DNA from: Legionellales bacterium
GTDB taxonomy: Bacteria; Pseudomonadota; Gammaproteobacteria; Comchoanobacterales; Comchoanobacteraceae
Reading direction: 5' to 3'
Length of the DNA: 44,811 nucleotides
NCBI GenBank assembly: GCA_002722435.1
Contig: PBLX01000047.1
Span: 1 to 44,811 of the forward strand
Shown one piece after another: positions 1-8,303 of this stretch (positions are counted from its first letter, which is position 1; the number at the start of each line of letters is the position of its first letter). The notes under the pieces are model-generated. The model made no database searches and had not been told where the DNA came from. It was given only the letters and a program-made list of their open reading frames with translations. The translations under genes were made by a program, and so were the position numbers.

Positions 1-591
1 GTACCCGGAACCCGGATGCGCACGACTCGGTACAAGATACTCTCGCGCGCCTTCAGGAGAAGGCTTCGTCAGAATTGGGGTTTCAATATCTAAAAACCCG
101 AGTTTTTGTAAATGCGAACGCACACAATTCACCAGCGCTGAACGAGCAGATAGTGACTTCGCCATATCGGCTCGACGTAAATCCAAATAGCGGTATTTAA
201 GGCGCACCTCTTCACTAACTTCTTGAGAGGCATGCTCGTCAATAACAAAAGGCAATGGCAAACAAGTATTGAGAATGGTCAATGCATCACAGACCAGCTC
301 CATAGTACCCGATGCAAGGTCCTTATTCTCAGTACCTTCCGGACGCGTACGCAACAAGCCATGAACCTGAATAACGTACTCAGCACGACAACGCTCCGCT
401 GCTTGAAAAACGTCAGCTTGGTCTGGATTGCAAACAATTTGAGTCAACCCAGTATAGTCTCTTAAATCAATAAAAATCACCCCGCCATGGTCGCGAACGC
501 GATGTACCCAACCACTAAGATCTACCGATTCACCTTCACGATCTTTGGTAAGATCTTTAGCATAGACGCTGCGATACTTATTCGGCTTCAT
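1..591 (-). CDS. aspS: Aspartyl-tRNA synthetase, N-terminal 197 residues (runs off the window start)
   Basis: Charges tRNA-Asp with aspartate in the cytoplasm. Visible are the N-terminal OB-fold anticodon-binding domain (GWVHRVRDHGGVIFIDLRDYTG near residue 30, typical of bacterial AspRS) and the start of the class II catalytic core, with the LTKPSPEGAREYLVPSR segment (motif 2 approach, TPEGARDYLVPSR in E. coli). The ATG at 591 is preceded by AAGGAG at good spacing, so the start is secure. The stop lies outside the window. It follows the DUF502 gene by 10 bases on the same strand, the usual gammaproteobacterial order fmdB-DUF502-aspS, so all three are probably one transcript. Confidence 0.95.
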   Translation of the reverse strand, partial: MKPNKYRSVYAKDLTKDREGESVDLSGWVHRVRDHGGVIFIDLRDYTGLTQIVCNPDQADVFQAAERCRAEYVIQVHGLLRTRPEGTENKDLASGTMELVCDALTILNTCLPLPFVIDEHASQEVSEEVRLKYRYLDLRRADMAKSLSARSALVNCVRSHLQKLGFLDIETPILTKPSPEGAREYLVPSRAHPGSGY

Positions 592-601
592 ATAGTTCTC
601 C

Positions 602-1216
602 TTATGTTCTTAACTGCTTTTTCGCCTTGATCTTATGCCCGATATCATCAACCGTTCCCAATGAAATGATGAATTTGACAGCCTCATCAACCGACATATC
701 GAGGTATTTTACTTCTTGCTCATCCACAACAAAAACATATCCAGATGTTGGATTTGGCGTGGTTGGCACAAACAAGGTCAGAATATCATGCTTGAAATCC
801 CCATGTGCGGCTTGACGGTTGGTCACAAAGGCCACACTCCAGCAATCACGTCGAGGATATTCGATCAGGACAACCTCTTGAAAAGATTTATTCGTAGTAA
901 AAACCACCTTGAGTGTCTGCTTGACCCCATTGTGAATACTGCTGACCAGTGGGATTTTTGTGACCAGGTGCTCCCACATCTCAACGATGAAATGCCCAAA
1001 CATATTCCGAAACAATAGGCCAGTGAAAAATAAAACCAACAAAACAAAAAGAACGCCCAAACCGGGAATATGCACACCATAAATCTCGGTCGGCCGATAC
1101 GCCTCGGGAATCAGCAAAAGGGCATAATCACTAAAGTCCAGAAACGCGCGGACAACCACCACCGTGATTAATATCGGCACCCAGATCAACATACCGGTGA
1201 TAAGATATCTTTTCAT
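602..1216 (-). CDS. DUF502 family membrane protein
   Basis: A 204-residue inner-membrane protein of the DUF502 family. Two hydrophobic segments are visible, at about residues 5-27 and 48-70, followed by a soluble beta-rich part with the family-like stretch LIEYPRRDCWSVAFVT and the VFVPTTPNPTSGYVFVV motif (here LFVPTTPNPTSG). The biochemical role of the family is not established. The gene sits between the FmdB zinc ribbon and aspS, a conserved neighbourhood in gammaproteobacteria, and its stop is 10 bases before the aspS start, which suggests co-transcription. Family call is confident; function is unknown. Confidence 0.88.
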   Translation of the reverse strand: MKRYLITGMLIWVPILITVVVVRAFLDFSDYALLLIPEAYRPTEIYGVHIPGLGVLFVLLVLFFTGLLFRNMFGHFIVEMWEHLVTKIPLVSSIHNGVKQTLKVVFTTNKSFQEVVLIEYPRRDCWSVAFVTNRQAAHGDFKHDILTLFVPTTPNPTSGYVFVVDEQEVKYLDMSVDEAVKFIISLGTVDDIGHKIKAKKQLRT

Positions 1217-1244
1217 ATAACGCTGTCTCCCAAATCGAATAAAA

Positions 1245-1484
1245 TTATGAAGTTACATCTGAAGATGATTTTTCGGGTGCTTTGGAGTCCGCGGTTGCAG
1301 CACTCAACCCATAACGATCATGCGCCCACCCTGAGCCCTTGAGCTGAAATGAACCCATGGATACCTGGCGCTCCACCACAGCACTATCACAGTGAGAACA
1401 GCGCACTGCGTCGAGGTCATGATATTTACATATAAGCTCAAAGTCTTGATCACAATCCTGGCAAATAAATTCGTAAAGCGGCAC
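1245..1484 (-). CDS. FmdB-family zinc-ribbon protein
   Basis: A small 79-residue regulatory-type zinc ribbon. It starts with the family hallmark PLYEFICQDC and carries two CxxC pairs (CQDC, CSHC) that would bind zinc. I place the start at the GTG at 1484 because FmdB proteins begin M-P-x-Y-E-Y/F; this start is preceded by CAGGTG at usable spacing. An ATG at 1544 would add 20 residues that do not fit the family. The C-terminal 30 residues are polar and likely disordered, which is common in FmdB proteins. It lies 28 bases upstream of the DUF502 gene in the conserved fmdB-DUF502-aspS order. Its molecular role is not known. Confidence 0.85.
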   Translation of the reverse strand: MPLYEFICQDCDQDFELICKYHDLDAVRCSHCDSAVVERQVSMGSFQLKGSGWAHDRYGLSAATADSKAPEKSSSDVTS

Positions 1485-1566
1485 GCAAACACCTGAAATG
1501 TCAAAAATATTCAACATCATAAATGATAATCCCGGATAATTCAAGCAAGACAGTGTTTAGACATGC

Positions 1567-1595
1567 TTGATTTGCTGAGACAGTTTTCCTATGAT
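1567..1595 (+). promoter_or_regulatory. Candidate sigma70 promoter for fis
   Basis: TTGATT (1567-1572), a 17-base spacer and TATGAT (1590-1595). Transcription would begin near 1602, after the first in-frame ATG at 1591, which supports the internal ATG at 1624 as the fis start. Read by eye only. Confidence 0.55.
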
Positions 1596-1623
1596 AAAAG
1601 ACGCATCACTGGGGCATGGACAT

Positions 1624-1860
1624 ATGTCAAGCAATAACGAATCGTTTAATCATGCCATTGCAAGCATACTCAAGTCATACCTGGATAAACACCAAGGTTT
1701 TTTACCTGAAAACCTTTACGAGATGATCATTCAGCGTGTTGAACAACCGTTAATTGACACCATACTTGAACAAACCGGTGGTAACTTATCAAAAGCAGCT
1801 AAAATACTTGGACTCAGCAGAATCACCCTGAGGAAAAAAATGAGCACAAAAATTAGATAA
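1624..1860 (+). CDS. fis: Fis-like nucleoid-associated DNA-binding protein
   Basis: A 78-residue Fis homologue: DNA-bending nucleoid protein acting on rRNA promoters, recombination and growth-phase genes. The core reads LYEMIIQRVEQPLIDTIL followed by TGGNLSKAAKILGLSRITLRKK, matching the E. coli dimerisation helix (LYELVLAEVEQPLLD) and C-terminal helix-turn-helix ([21 protein letters not shown]). The reading frame is open back to an ATG at 1591, but that codon overlaps the -10 box of the candidate promoter, so I use 1624, which gives a length close to the family (about 80-98 residues). In many gammaproteobacteria fis follows dusB; here it stands alone, divergent from the FmdB gene. Confidence 0.85.
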   Translation: MSSNNESFNHAIASILKSYLDKHQGFLPENLYEMIIQRVEQPLIDTILEQTGGNLSKAAKILGLSRITLRKKMSTKIR

Positions 1861-1932
1861 TATCATATTCTTAATCCCCTCTTAAGCCTTCGCATATATA
1901 CTTCACAAATAAAGATAACTACATGAATAACA

Positions 1933-2490
1933 ATGCAACACAACCAATCCGATTTCCGCAACTCCATCGTCGAAAAAATCAACGAGTTTAAAAGAGTCTA
2001 TCGCAGCAATATACCCTGCTTTAGCAAATCCAAAATCTGCATCAAGTCACTTTGCATGGACCGAAAGTCCATTCGCAAGTACTCAGACAAACAGCTCTAC
2101 AGTGCAACCCTGCAGATGGCAATAAGATTAGAGTCCATCATCAACGACGAAAACTCCAATTTGTATGAACACAAAGGGCTGAGTCAGTTCATCAATGAAA
2201 TCAAAACCGTACTCAAAGACTACATTGAGCTGAACAATGCCATTATCCATACTGGTAAATACGCGAGCCGCCTGTACATGAACCTGATTCAAGAAATCCA
2301 CAGTGCGATGGCAGAAAAATGCAAAGAAATCGAAACAAGCATTTCCCAAAAAATCATCAAGCTACATGAAATCGATCACAGAGAAACGCTACAAAGTCTT
2401 AACGATTCACTTGAGAGCGTAAAGCAGTTTGACATTAATCTCTACGCCAAGCTGATCAAGATCATGCAGTCCAAAAGACAGAAAGCATAA
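1933..2490 (+). CDS. Hypothetical helical protein, 185 residues
   Basis: I do not recognise this protein. It is highly charged and predicted almost wholly helical, with long amphipathic stretches (for example residues 55-100 and 115-175) and no signal peptide or membrane segment. Codon use and base composition resemble the neighbours. A lysine/arginine-rich N-terminal third (about residues 15-55) has three cysteines (C29, C36, C41 region). The minus-strand frame over 2128-2349 is a shadow. No Shine-Dalgarno is evident at the ATG. It lies downstream of fis and convergent with htpG. It could be a lineage-specific cytoplasmic protein or a secreted factor; the sequence does not decide. Confidence 0.6.
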   Translation: MQHNQSDFRNSIVEKINEFKRVYRSNIPCFSKSKICIKSLCMDRKSIRKYSDKQLYSATLQMAIRLESIINDENSNLYEHKGLSQFINEIKTVLKDYIELNNAIIHTGKYASRLYMNLIQEIHSAMAEKCKEIETSISQKIIKLHEIDHRETLQSLNDSLESVKQFDINLYAKLIKIMQSKRQKA

Positions 2491-2556
2491 CGCCAAAAAT
2501 CACAGCAGGAAATGGACAAAACCGATTCCAAGACCGATTGAATCTAAGCGTACCCT

Positions 2557-2611
2557 TGGGACATCACTTCAACGCATGTCCCGAAGGATTCAGTGGCCAT
2601 GCTATGGCCAC
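2557..2611. other. Two adjacent hairpins between convergent genes
   Basis: GGGACAT (2558-2564) pairs with ATGTCCC (2576-2582), and GTGGCCAT (2593-2600) pairs with ATGGCCAC (2604-2611). They lie in the 129-base gap between the unknown plus-strand gene and the htpG stop. Neither has a clear T-run, so they are not standard intrinsic terminators, though either could end or protect the converging transcripts. Confidence 0.45.
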
Positions 2612-2619
2612 ATTGACAC

Positions 2620-4572
2620 CTAGGATACCAGGTCGTTCATACGTTTAACAAACGCATTCGGATCATCTAATTGACCACCTTCAGCCAAGATAGCTTGATC
2701 AAGCAAAACATGGGCAAGATCTGCAAACTTATCATCCTGCATCTCACTCTTAAGACGAAGCAGCAATGGATGCTTGGCATTCAACTCAAGAATTGGCTTC
2801 ATATCAGGCACTGACTGACCTGACTCAATCAACATACGACGCAAATTGACACTCATCTCGTCTTCATCTGCAACAATACAACTTGCAGAACTGGTCAGTC
2901 GCTTGGAAGTACGCACCGACTTGACACGATCCTTAAGAACTTCTTGCGCCTGCTTAACCACATCAGAGAAGGCTTCCTCAGACGCTTTGATAGATGCTTT
3001 TTCTTTTTCATCCATCGACAACGCCTCATCAACTTCCCCACGAGCAATAGAGACCAATGATTTACCTTTGTACTCAGTCAAACGAGACACCAACCATTCA
3101 TCAACACGATCACTTAACAACAATACCTCGATGCCTTTATTCTCAAAGAGCTCAAGATGCGGGCTGTTCTTGGCCGCACGATAACTGTCAGCAATTACAT
3201 AATAGATTTTGTCTTGGCCTTCAGTCATACGCTCAACATATTGTGCTAATGACAAAGTCTGCTTCTCATCATCGCTACGGGTACTTGTAAACCTGAGCAA
3301 TTCAGCAATTTTGTCCTTGTTGGTAAAGTCCTCAGCAGGACCTTCCTTCAACACAGCACCAAATGCACTCCAGAACTTCTGATATTTGTCTGGCTCATTT
3401 TCAGCAAGATAACCCAGCAAATCCAGAATACGCTTTACACATCCTGATCGAATCATATCGACGGTGCTACTGTTTTGTAACACCTCACGAGACACATTCA
3501 ATGGTAGGTCATTTGAATCAACAACCCCTTTAACAAACCGAAGATAGGTAGGAAGCAGGTTTTTTGCGTCATCAAGAATGAAAACACGCTGAACATAGAG
3601 TTTCAGACCATGTTTATACTCACGATTCCACAGATCAAATGGCGCCTCACTCGGAATATACAATAGGCTTGTATATTCTAATTTACCGCCCTCGACTTTG
3701 TTGTGTGTCCATGCGAGCGGTTGATTAAAGTCATGAGAAACGTGCTTATAGAATGCCTCATATTCATCATCTTTTACCTCTTTCTTCGGCACAGTCCAAA
3801 TGGCGTTAGCTTGGTTAACGACTTCTTCTTGGATCTCTTTTCGAGGCGCCTTCTTCTCTTCCTTTTCATCTGTCTTATCCGAAGACTGATCGTCATCATC
3901 AGCTACTGGCTTCTCGACAAACATAACGATGGGATAAGCGATATGATCTGAGTAAGTGGTGATGATTTTTCTCAGACGAAACTCATCGAGAAACTCTTCA
4001 GCATCATCTTTCAGGTGCATCACAATCTCAGTACCACGATGGGTTAATTCGCACGGTGATACCTCGTAATCGTCAACACCATTAGACTGCCAGAAAACAC
4101 CTTGATCATTCGTTTGTCCAGCACGTAATGTACGCACCTCAACACGATCAGAGACCACAAAAGCAGAATAAAAGCCAACACCAAACTGACCAATCAATTG
4201 GCCATTTGCGTCGCTTGACTGCGCTTTTGATAGCTGATCGATGAATTGCTTAGTACCCGACCGGGCAATTGTGCCAAGATTTTCGACGACCTCATCAAGC
4301 GTCATACCGATACCATTATCCTTGACAGTCAGCGTTTTGGCGGCTTTGTTGTACATGACCCAGACCTTAAGGTCGCTGTCACCGTCGAATAAAGCCTCAT
4401 CCTTAAGCGCCAACATCTTCAATTTATCGTTGGCATCAGATGCGTTGGAAATAAGCTCACGCAGGAATATTTCCTTGTTTTGATACAACCATTTGGCAAA
4501 TAGCTCGAGAACCTGTTTGGTTTCGGTTGCAAATTTCTTTTTCTGTACGGTTTTTTCTGGTGCTTTAACCAC
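2620..4572 (-). CDS. htpG: Molecular chaperone HtpG (bacterial Hsp90)
   Basis: A 650-residue Hsp90 homologue (E. coli 624). The N-terminal GHKL ATPase domain shows FLRELISNASDANDKL, the DNGIGMT motif and GQFGVGFYSAF (glycine-rich lid and nucleotide pocket). The middle domain follows, with SREVLQNSS carrying the catalytic arginine region, and the C-terminal dimerisation domain ends in a standard way. A charged insertion rich in D, E and K (about residues 230-250) accounts for part of the extra length. The start is a GTG at 4572 with GGAG seven bases upstream. CTTGAA at 4626-4631 (minus strand) could be a heat-shock -35 element, but the matching -10 is weak. It lies behind the rpoS terminator, so it is probably transcribed separately. 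Confidence 0.97.
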   Translation of the reverse strand: MVKAPEKTVQKKKFATETKQVLELFAKWLYQNKEIFLRELISNASDANDKLKMLALKDEALFDGDSDLKVWVMYNKAAKTLTVKDNGIGMTLDEVVENLGTIARSGTKQFIDQLSKAQSSDANGQLIGQFGVGFYSAFVVSDRVEVRTLRAGQTNDQGVFWQSNGVDDYEVSPCELTHRGTEIVMHLKDDAEEFLDEFRLRKIITTYSDHIAYPIVMFVEKPVADDDDQSSDKTDEKEEKKAPRKEIQEEVVNQANAIWTVPKKEVKDDEYEAFYKHVSHDFNQPLAWTHNKVEGGKLEYTSLLYIPSEAPFDLWNREYKHGLKLYVQRVFILDDAKNLLPTYLRFVKGVVDSNDLPLNVSREVLQNSSTVDMIRSGCVKRILDLLGYLAENEPDKYQKFWSAFGAVLKEGPAEDFTNKDKIAELLRFTSTRSDDEKQTLSLAQYVERMTEGQDKIYYVIADSYRAAKNSPHLELFENKGIEVLLLSDRVDEWLVSRLTEYKGKSLVSIARGEVDEALSMDEKEKASIKASEEAFSDVVKQAQEVLKDRVKSVRTSKRLTSSASCIVADEDEMSVNLRRMLIESGQSVPDMKPILELNAKHPLLLRLKSEMQDDKFADLAHVLLDQAILAEGGQLDDPNAFVKRMNDLVS

Positions 4573-4662
4573 GACGATACTCCATCATTACTACTTCTAA
4601 CGATGTAGTAGCCAACTGACAACAATTCAAGTACAGAAAGCCAATTATTAGCGTTTTTTACG

Positions 4663-4696
4663 AAAAAAAAGGCCATACAGTCCATGTATGGCCTTT
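4663..4696 (-). terminator. Intrinsic terminator of rpoS
   Basis: A 12-base perfect stem (4668-4679 with 4685-4696) around a 5-base loop. On the minus strand it is followed by an eight-T run (4663-4670), the classical rho-independent form. It starts about 21 bases after the rpoS stop. Confidence 0.9.
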
Positions 4697-4717
4697 ATAA
4701 AGCTACTCTGTATGCAA

Positions 4718-5623
4718 TTATGCGTCTTTTTTACCCATATCGGCCTCAGAAATATCAATACCTGAAAAGTTCATGGATCGACGCATTCTAGACAATGCAC
4801 GAATCTGTATTTGACGAACACGCTCACGTGTTAGACCAACCACAGCACCAACCTCTTCAAGCGTTTTCGCATCGTGACCTTCCAAACCGTAACGATGAAT
4901 AATCACTTGGTAGTCAAGCTCATCAAGCTTATCCAACCATTCGTCAAGAAGCGCTTTCGTGCTTTCATTACCAACAATTTCGAGTGGATCAAGGGATTTT
5001 GGATCCTCAACAACGTTGGATAAAGAAACATCCGAATCTGAATAACCGGTATCATCCAGAGACTTCGTATCCAACTTGTACTTCATAATATGCTGAACTT
5101 GATCAACTTCAACATCAAAGTGAGACGCTATCTCCTCCGCACTGACATTCTCAACACCACTTTTACCCATTTTTGAGCCAGCGTTTAGATACGATGTCAG
5201 TTTTTTAATCACGTGTACCGGAAGACGAATCTGACGCGATTGATTCATGATCGCACGCTCAATATATTGTTTGATCCACCAAATTGAGTAGGTAGAAAAG
5301 CGGAACCCACGCTCGACTTCAAATTTCTTAATCGCGTGCAGCAGACCTAGGTTACCCTCTTCGATAAGATCAAGCATAGCAATACCTCGACCAAAATACC
5401 GCCGAGCCACTTTGACAACAAGTCTTAAATTTGACTCAACGATAGTATTATAAGCGTCGTCATCACCGTTTTTATATTGTGTGAAAAGCGCAAACTCTTC
5501 CTCTTTAGTTAAAGATCGAAACCCAGAAATCGCATTAAGATATGTGACCACTGGGTCTGAGCTTGTCGAAGCATGTTTTGCTTCATTTGTTGATGTCTTT
5601 CCATTGACATTTGAGTGAACCAT
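4718..5623 (-). CDS. rpoS: RNA polymerase sigma factor RpoS
   Basis: A 301-residue sigma70-family group 2 factor, the regulator of stationary-phase and stress genes. Region 1.2 begins near residue 23 (DPVVTYLNAI). Region 2 carries ESNLRLVVKVARRY (63-76), DLIEEGNLGL (85-94) and the -10-melting FRFSTYSIWWIKQ (107-119). Region 3 has IERAIMNQSRQIRLP, and region 4 ends in the GLTRERVRQIQ helix-turn-helix. It lacks the long N-terminal region 1.1 of RpoD and region 2.1-2.4 is RpoS-like rather than RpoH-like. GGAGG lies seven bases before the ATG. It has its own promoter and terminator, and the usual upstream partner nlpD is absent. Confidence 0.88.
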   Translation of the reverse strand: MVHSNVNGKTSTNEAKHASTSSDPVVTYLNAISGFRSLTKEEEFALFTQYKNGDDDAYNTIVESNLRLVVKVARRYFGRGIAMLDLIEEGNLGLLHAIKKFEVERGFRFSTYSIWWIKQYIERAIMNQSRQIRLPVHVIKKLTSYLNAGSKMGKSGVENVSAEEIASHFDVEVDQVQHIMKYKLDTKSLDDTGYSDSDVSLSNVVEDPKSLDPLEIVGNESTKALLDEWLDKLDELDYQVIIHRYGLEGHDAKTLEEVGAVVGLTRERVRQIQIRALSRMRRSMNFSGIDISEADMGKKDA

Positions 5624-5649
5624 ATTAAACCTCCATATTTAACAATTTC

Positions 5650-5678
5650 ATAATATCGCATTAAATCAACACCGTCAA
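5650..5678 (-). promoter_or_regulatory. Candidate sigma70 promoter for rpoS
   Basis: Minus strand TTGACG (5673-5678), 17-base spacer, TATTAT (5650-5655), placing the transcript start about 20 bases before the GGAGG site. The surrounding 5624-5860 segment is very AT-rich and holds no gene. Confidence 0.65.
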
Positions 5679-5840
5679 CATAAAGTTATTGTTTATTTGT
5701 ATAAAAATATTATTTATCTCTATTAGATATTTAAATTAGCAATAATTACGTAATTAATGCTATATATTTTTTAATAAAATGCTTGCAAAATTAAAAAAAT
5801 CAATTTTTCATGCATATGGAGCAGCATGCCTAGACGGAAC

Positions 5841-5870
5841 TTGCAGGCCATAATCAGCATCGACTATAAT
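5841..5870 (+). promoter_or_regulatory. Candidate sigma70 promoter for map
   Basis: TTGCAG (5841-5846), 18-base spacer, perfect TATAAT (5865-5870). The transcript would begin near 5877, some 20 bases before the map ATG. Confidence 0.65.
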
Positions 5871-5896
5871 ATCTCAACAAGTTCATCCTATACCAT

Positions 5897-6688
5897 ATGC
5901 CCCATCCACTACAGCACCTCGTCAAAACAACAACAGAAATTCAAAAAATGCGTACTGCCGGTAAACTAGCGGCCAGCGTACTCTCCATGATTGAACCATA
6001 TGTCATTGCTGGCGCATCAACCGAAGCGCTCAATCAGCGTTGCCATGACTACATCGTCAATGATCTAGATGCAATTCCTGCACCCCTAAATTATCGCGGC
6101 TTTCCCAAATCGATCTGTACATCAATCAATCACGTGGTTTGCCACGGCATACCCAAATCAGACAAAATACTCAAAGAAGGTGACATCATCAATATCGATG
6201 TTACCGTTATAAAGGATGGCTACCATGGCGACACCAGCCGCATGTACAAAATTGGCAATATCAGCACCCAGGCGAACCGACTCGTCAATGTGGCCCGCAA
6301 GTGCCTATTCATTGGAATTGATCTAGTAAAACCCGGAACAAGCCTTAAAACCATCGGCCGAGAGATCGATAACTACGCAAAAAAACACCACTACAGCAAT
6401 GTTCGTGAATACTGCGGCCATGGTATCGGCAGTGAATTTCATGAAGAAGGTCTCCAAGTACTGCATTACGACGACAGCAGCATTGCCGATATCACACTTA
6501 TCCCTGGACTAACCTTCACAATTGAGCCGATGATCAATATTGGCAAACGTTTTACGAAGACACTGAGTGACGACTGGACAGTCGTCACCAAAGACAAAAG
6601 TTTGTCTGCTCAATGGGAACACACGCTACTGTGCACAGATGATGGCGTCGAGATACTGACACTGCGGGACGACGAGAAGATTATTTAA
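5897..6688 (+). CDS. map: Methionine aminopeptidase, type I
   Basis: Removes the N-terminal methionine from nascent proteins; a cytoplasmic metalloenzyme. At 263 residues it aligns end to end with E. coli Map (264). All five metal ligands are visible: D101 (NIDVT), D112 (HGDTS), H175 (CGHGIG), E210 (FTIEPM) and E241 (QWEHT), each a few positions after the E. coli residues 97, 108, 171, 204 and 235. The substrate-side histidine lies in VCHGIP. No Shine-Dalgarno is clear, but the family N-terminus supports this ATG. It is divergent from rpoS and not beside rpsB as in many bacteria. Confidence 0.96.
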   Translation: MPHPLQHLVKTTTEIQKMRTAGKLAASVLSMIEPYVIAGASTEALNQRCHDYIVNDLDAIPAPLNYRGFPKSICTSINHVVCHGIPKSDKILKEGDIINIDVTVIKDGYHGDTSRMYKIGNISTQANRLVNVARKCLFIGIDLVKPGTSLKTIGREIDNYAKKHHYSNVREYCGHGIGSEFHEEGLQVLHYDDSSIADITLIPGLTFTIEPMINIGKRFTKTLSDDWTVVTKDKSLSAQWEHTLLCTDDGVEILTLRDDEKII

Positions 6689-6715
6689 TATCGGATCTCA
6701 AATAAAATTAAAGTT

Positions 6716-6730
6716 GGTGCGTCGCGCACC
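6716..6730. other. Short GC hairpin after map
   Basis: GGTGCG and CGCACC pair around a TCG loop, 28 bases after the map stop. There is no T-run, so it is at best a weak terminator. Confidence 0.35.
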
Positions 6731-6788
6731 TGGGAGTAATCAAGAACTGAAGCAGTTACAAAACACTGTGAATCTAACGCCAACACCA

Positions 6789-7796
6789 TCAGTCAATGAC
6801 GAACATAGAATGCTCTATTGAAGACTCGCTCTTGAACATCGGGACGCCATCAGCAAGGATTCGAGCAGCACCATCTGAAAAAACAATCAAACGACGGCTT
6901 CCGAACATCTCGACAAACGCATCACCTGTCGCATACAACCAGGCGTTGTGAGCGCGAAGCTGCTTGACCGTAAGCTGGCTATCCCCCGAGGCACGTATTC
7001 GCGCATGATCAACAGCACCAGCCAAGCGCATTGCGCCAGCTCGTGAAACAACATCTACAGCGTTTGACCCCACCCAGTACATACTGATTTGATTGGATGC
7101 AGTCTGCAAAATAGTACATCGCTCAAACATCCCCTTGAGAGAAACCGCACCAGTGGTTTCAGAATTCAGCTGCCAAACCGACTGCTTTAGACCATCACCA
7201 CTCAAGGAGCAACTATCATAGAGGTTGACCGTTTCAATCTGCTTGACGAAATCAGCACCGCGAATAATCACATCATACTGACCACGGCCGCGGGGACCTG
7301 AAAACTTAATCACTCTTCCATGCTCATCATAAGAAAAAGTAGATCGAGCAGCATGCACACCAGGCTTCCCATGATGATCAGATGGATCTAAATAAATCGA
7401 CAGACCACCTCGACAGTCGATACGCTTAACCACCTCACGCTGAGCACGACCTGACCCACGATAAGCAAACTTACCAGAGTCAACCACAGGTTCTGTTTCT
7501 ACGGTCGCAGGACGTGATGGCGTCTTGACTGATGGTACCGGCTTTGGCTTTTCACTCAACATATTCTTTATAGGCTGTTGGTGATTCTTCGCGACCTGCT
7601 GGGGGCGCTTTGGACAATGTGGTGATGCAGCAGACCCTGAGTCACACTGAAAATGCTTCATATCAATCTGTCCGACTGTCCGATCAAATCGTTTCTCAAT
7701 TGCATATGCAGTCGGCAGAGCAAGACTGGAAAAAACCAAAAGCCCCGAGCATGCAGAGTGCCATACAGATTGTGCTGGACGCTTATTTACCATCAT
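6789..7796 (-). CDS. Secreted GIN/DUF2807-like beta-helix protein
   Basis: A 335-residue exported protein. Residues 1-32 form a signal peptide (hydrophobic core SGLLVFSSLALPTAYA, cleavage likely after AYA). A proline- and charge-rich linker spans about 35-105, and from about 115 to 330 short repeating beta-strand turns follow, with alternating small and hydrophobic residues and phrases such as RIRASGDSQLTVKQL and NAWLYATGDAFVEMFG. That pattern resembles the head GIN (DUF2807) right-handed beta-helix fold. Residues C121 and C197 could pair. Its start overlaps the end of the OmpA-like lipoprotein gene by 14 bases, so the two are translated together, and both act in the envelope. Exact function is unknown; the family call is by pattern only. 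Confidence 0.7.
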   Translation of the reverse strand: MMVNKRPAQSVWHSACSGLLVFSSLALPTAYAIEKRFDRTVGQIDMKHFQCDSGSAASPHCPKRPQQVAKNHQQPIKNMLSEKPKPVPSVKTPSRPATVETEPVVDSGKFAYRGSGRAQREVVKRIDCRGGLSIYLDPSDHHGKPGVHAARSTFSYDEHGRVIKFSGPRGRGQYDVIIRGADFVKQIETVNLYDSCSLSGDGLKQSVWQLNSETTGAVSLKGMFERCTILQTASNQISMYWVGSNAVDVVSRAGAMRLAGAVDHARIRASGDSQLTVKQLRAHNAWLYATGDAFVEMFGSRRLIVFSDGAARILADGVPMFKSESSIEHSMFVID

Positions 7797-8268
7797 ACAA
7801 AAACTCTATTTCAATCCGACTATTCGCTGCACCGATCGAAGCCACACGATTAGTGCTAACTGGATGCTGACCACGACCAACACCACTGTATCGAAGGGTG
7901 TTTGATACCCGTTGAGTCCAGAGATATGCCGCGACAGCCTCCGCTTCAAAATCGACTCTCTCTGAAGAAACTGTGCTTTGCGCCGCATCGTTATCAAAAG
8001 CACGAATCTGAATCACCAAATCTGGCCTCGACCGTGCGTAAGCGACAACAGGCGCAAGTTGTTGTCCAGCACCTGGCTTCATCTGAGCACTCACTGTGTG
8101 GAATAACTGCTGCTTTGGATAAACAAACAACATACGATTAAAATAGGCATGTTGCTCATAGGTAGGCGTTACTTTAACTTCAGGCTGGTGTATCAACTGA
8201 CATGCTGTCAAACCACATAGACCAATGAGCGACATGAGAACGTTTGGACGTAATGCGTATAACCTCAT
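7783..8268 (-). CDS. OmpA-like lipoprotein
   Basis: A 161-residue lipoprotein with an OmpA-type C-terminal domain that would bind peptidoglycan. The signal peptide ends in the lipobox LTAC (about residue 23), so Cys is lipidated. The OmpA-like part runs from about residue 75: VVAYARSRPDLVIQIRAFD, SERVDFEAEAVAAYL and the C-terminal NSRIEIEF, the usual NRRVEIxL ending of the fold. I start at the ATG at 8268; the open frame reaches a TTG at 8286 that adds no signal-like residues. A strong promoter lies just upstream. It overlaps the GIN-like gene by 14 bases. The canonical NxxLSxxRA motif is only partly kept (SSERVDFEA). Confidence 0.7.
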   Translation of the reverse strand: MRLYALRPNVLMSLIGLCGLTACQLIHQPEVKVTPTYEQHAYFNRMLFVYPKQQLFHTVSAQMKPGAGQQLAPVVAYARSRPDLVIQIRAFDNDAAQSTVSSERVDFEAEAVAAYLWTQRVSNTLRYSGVGRGQHPVSTNRVASIGAANSRIEIEFLYDGK

Positions 8269-8303
8269 CGTCTGAAAATTAACCAAAAATTAATCGTGTT
8301 TCT

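Noticed and set aside
223-1018. Plus-strand frames over aspS and the DUF502 gene
   Set aside because: Shadows of the well-supported minus-strand genes, with no homology pattern or ribosome-binding site.
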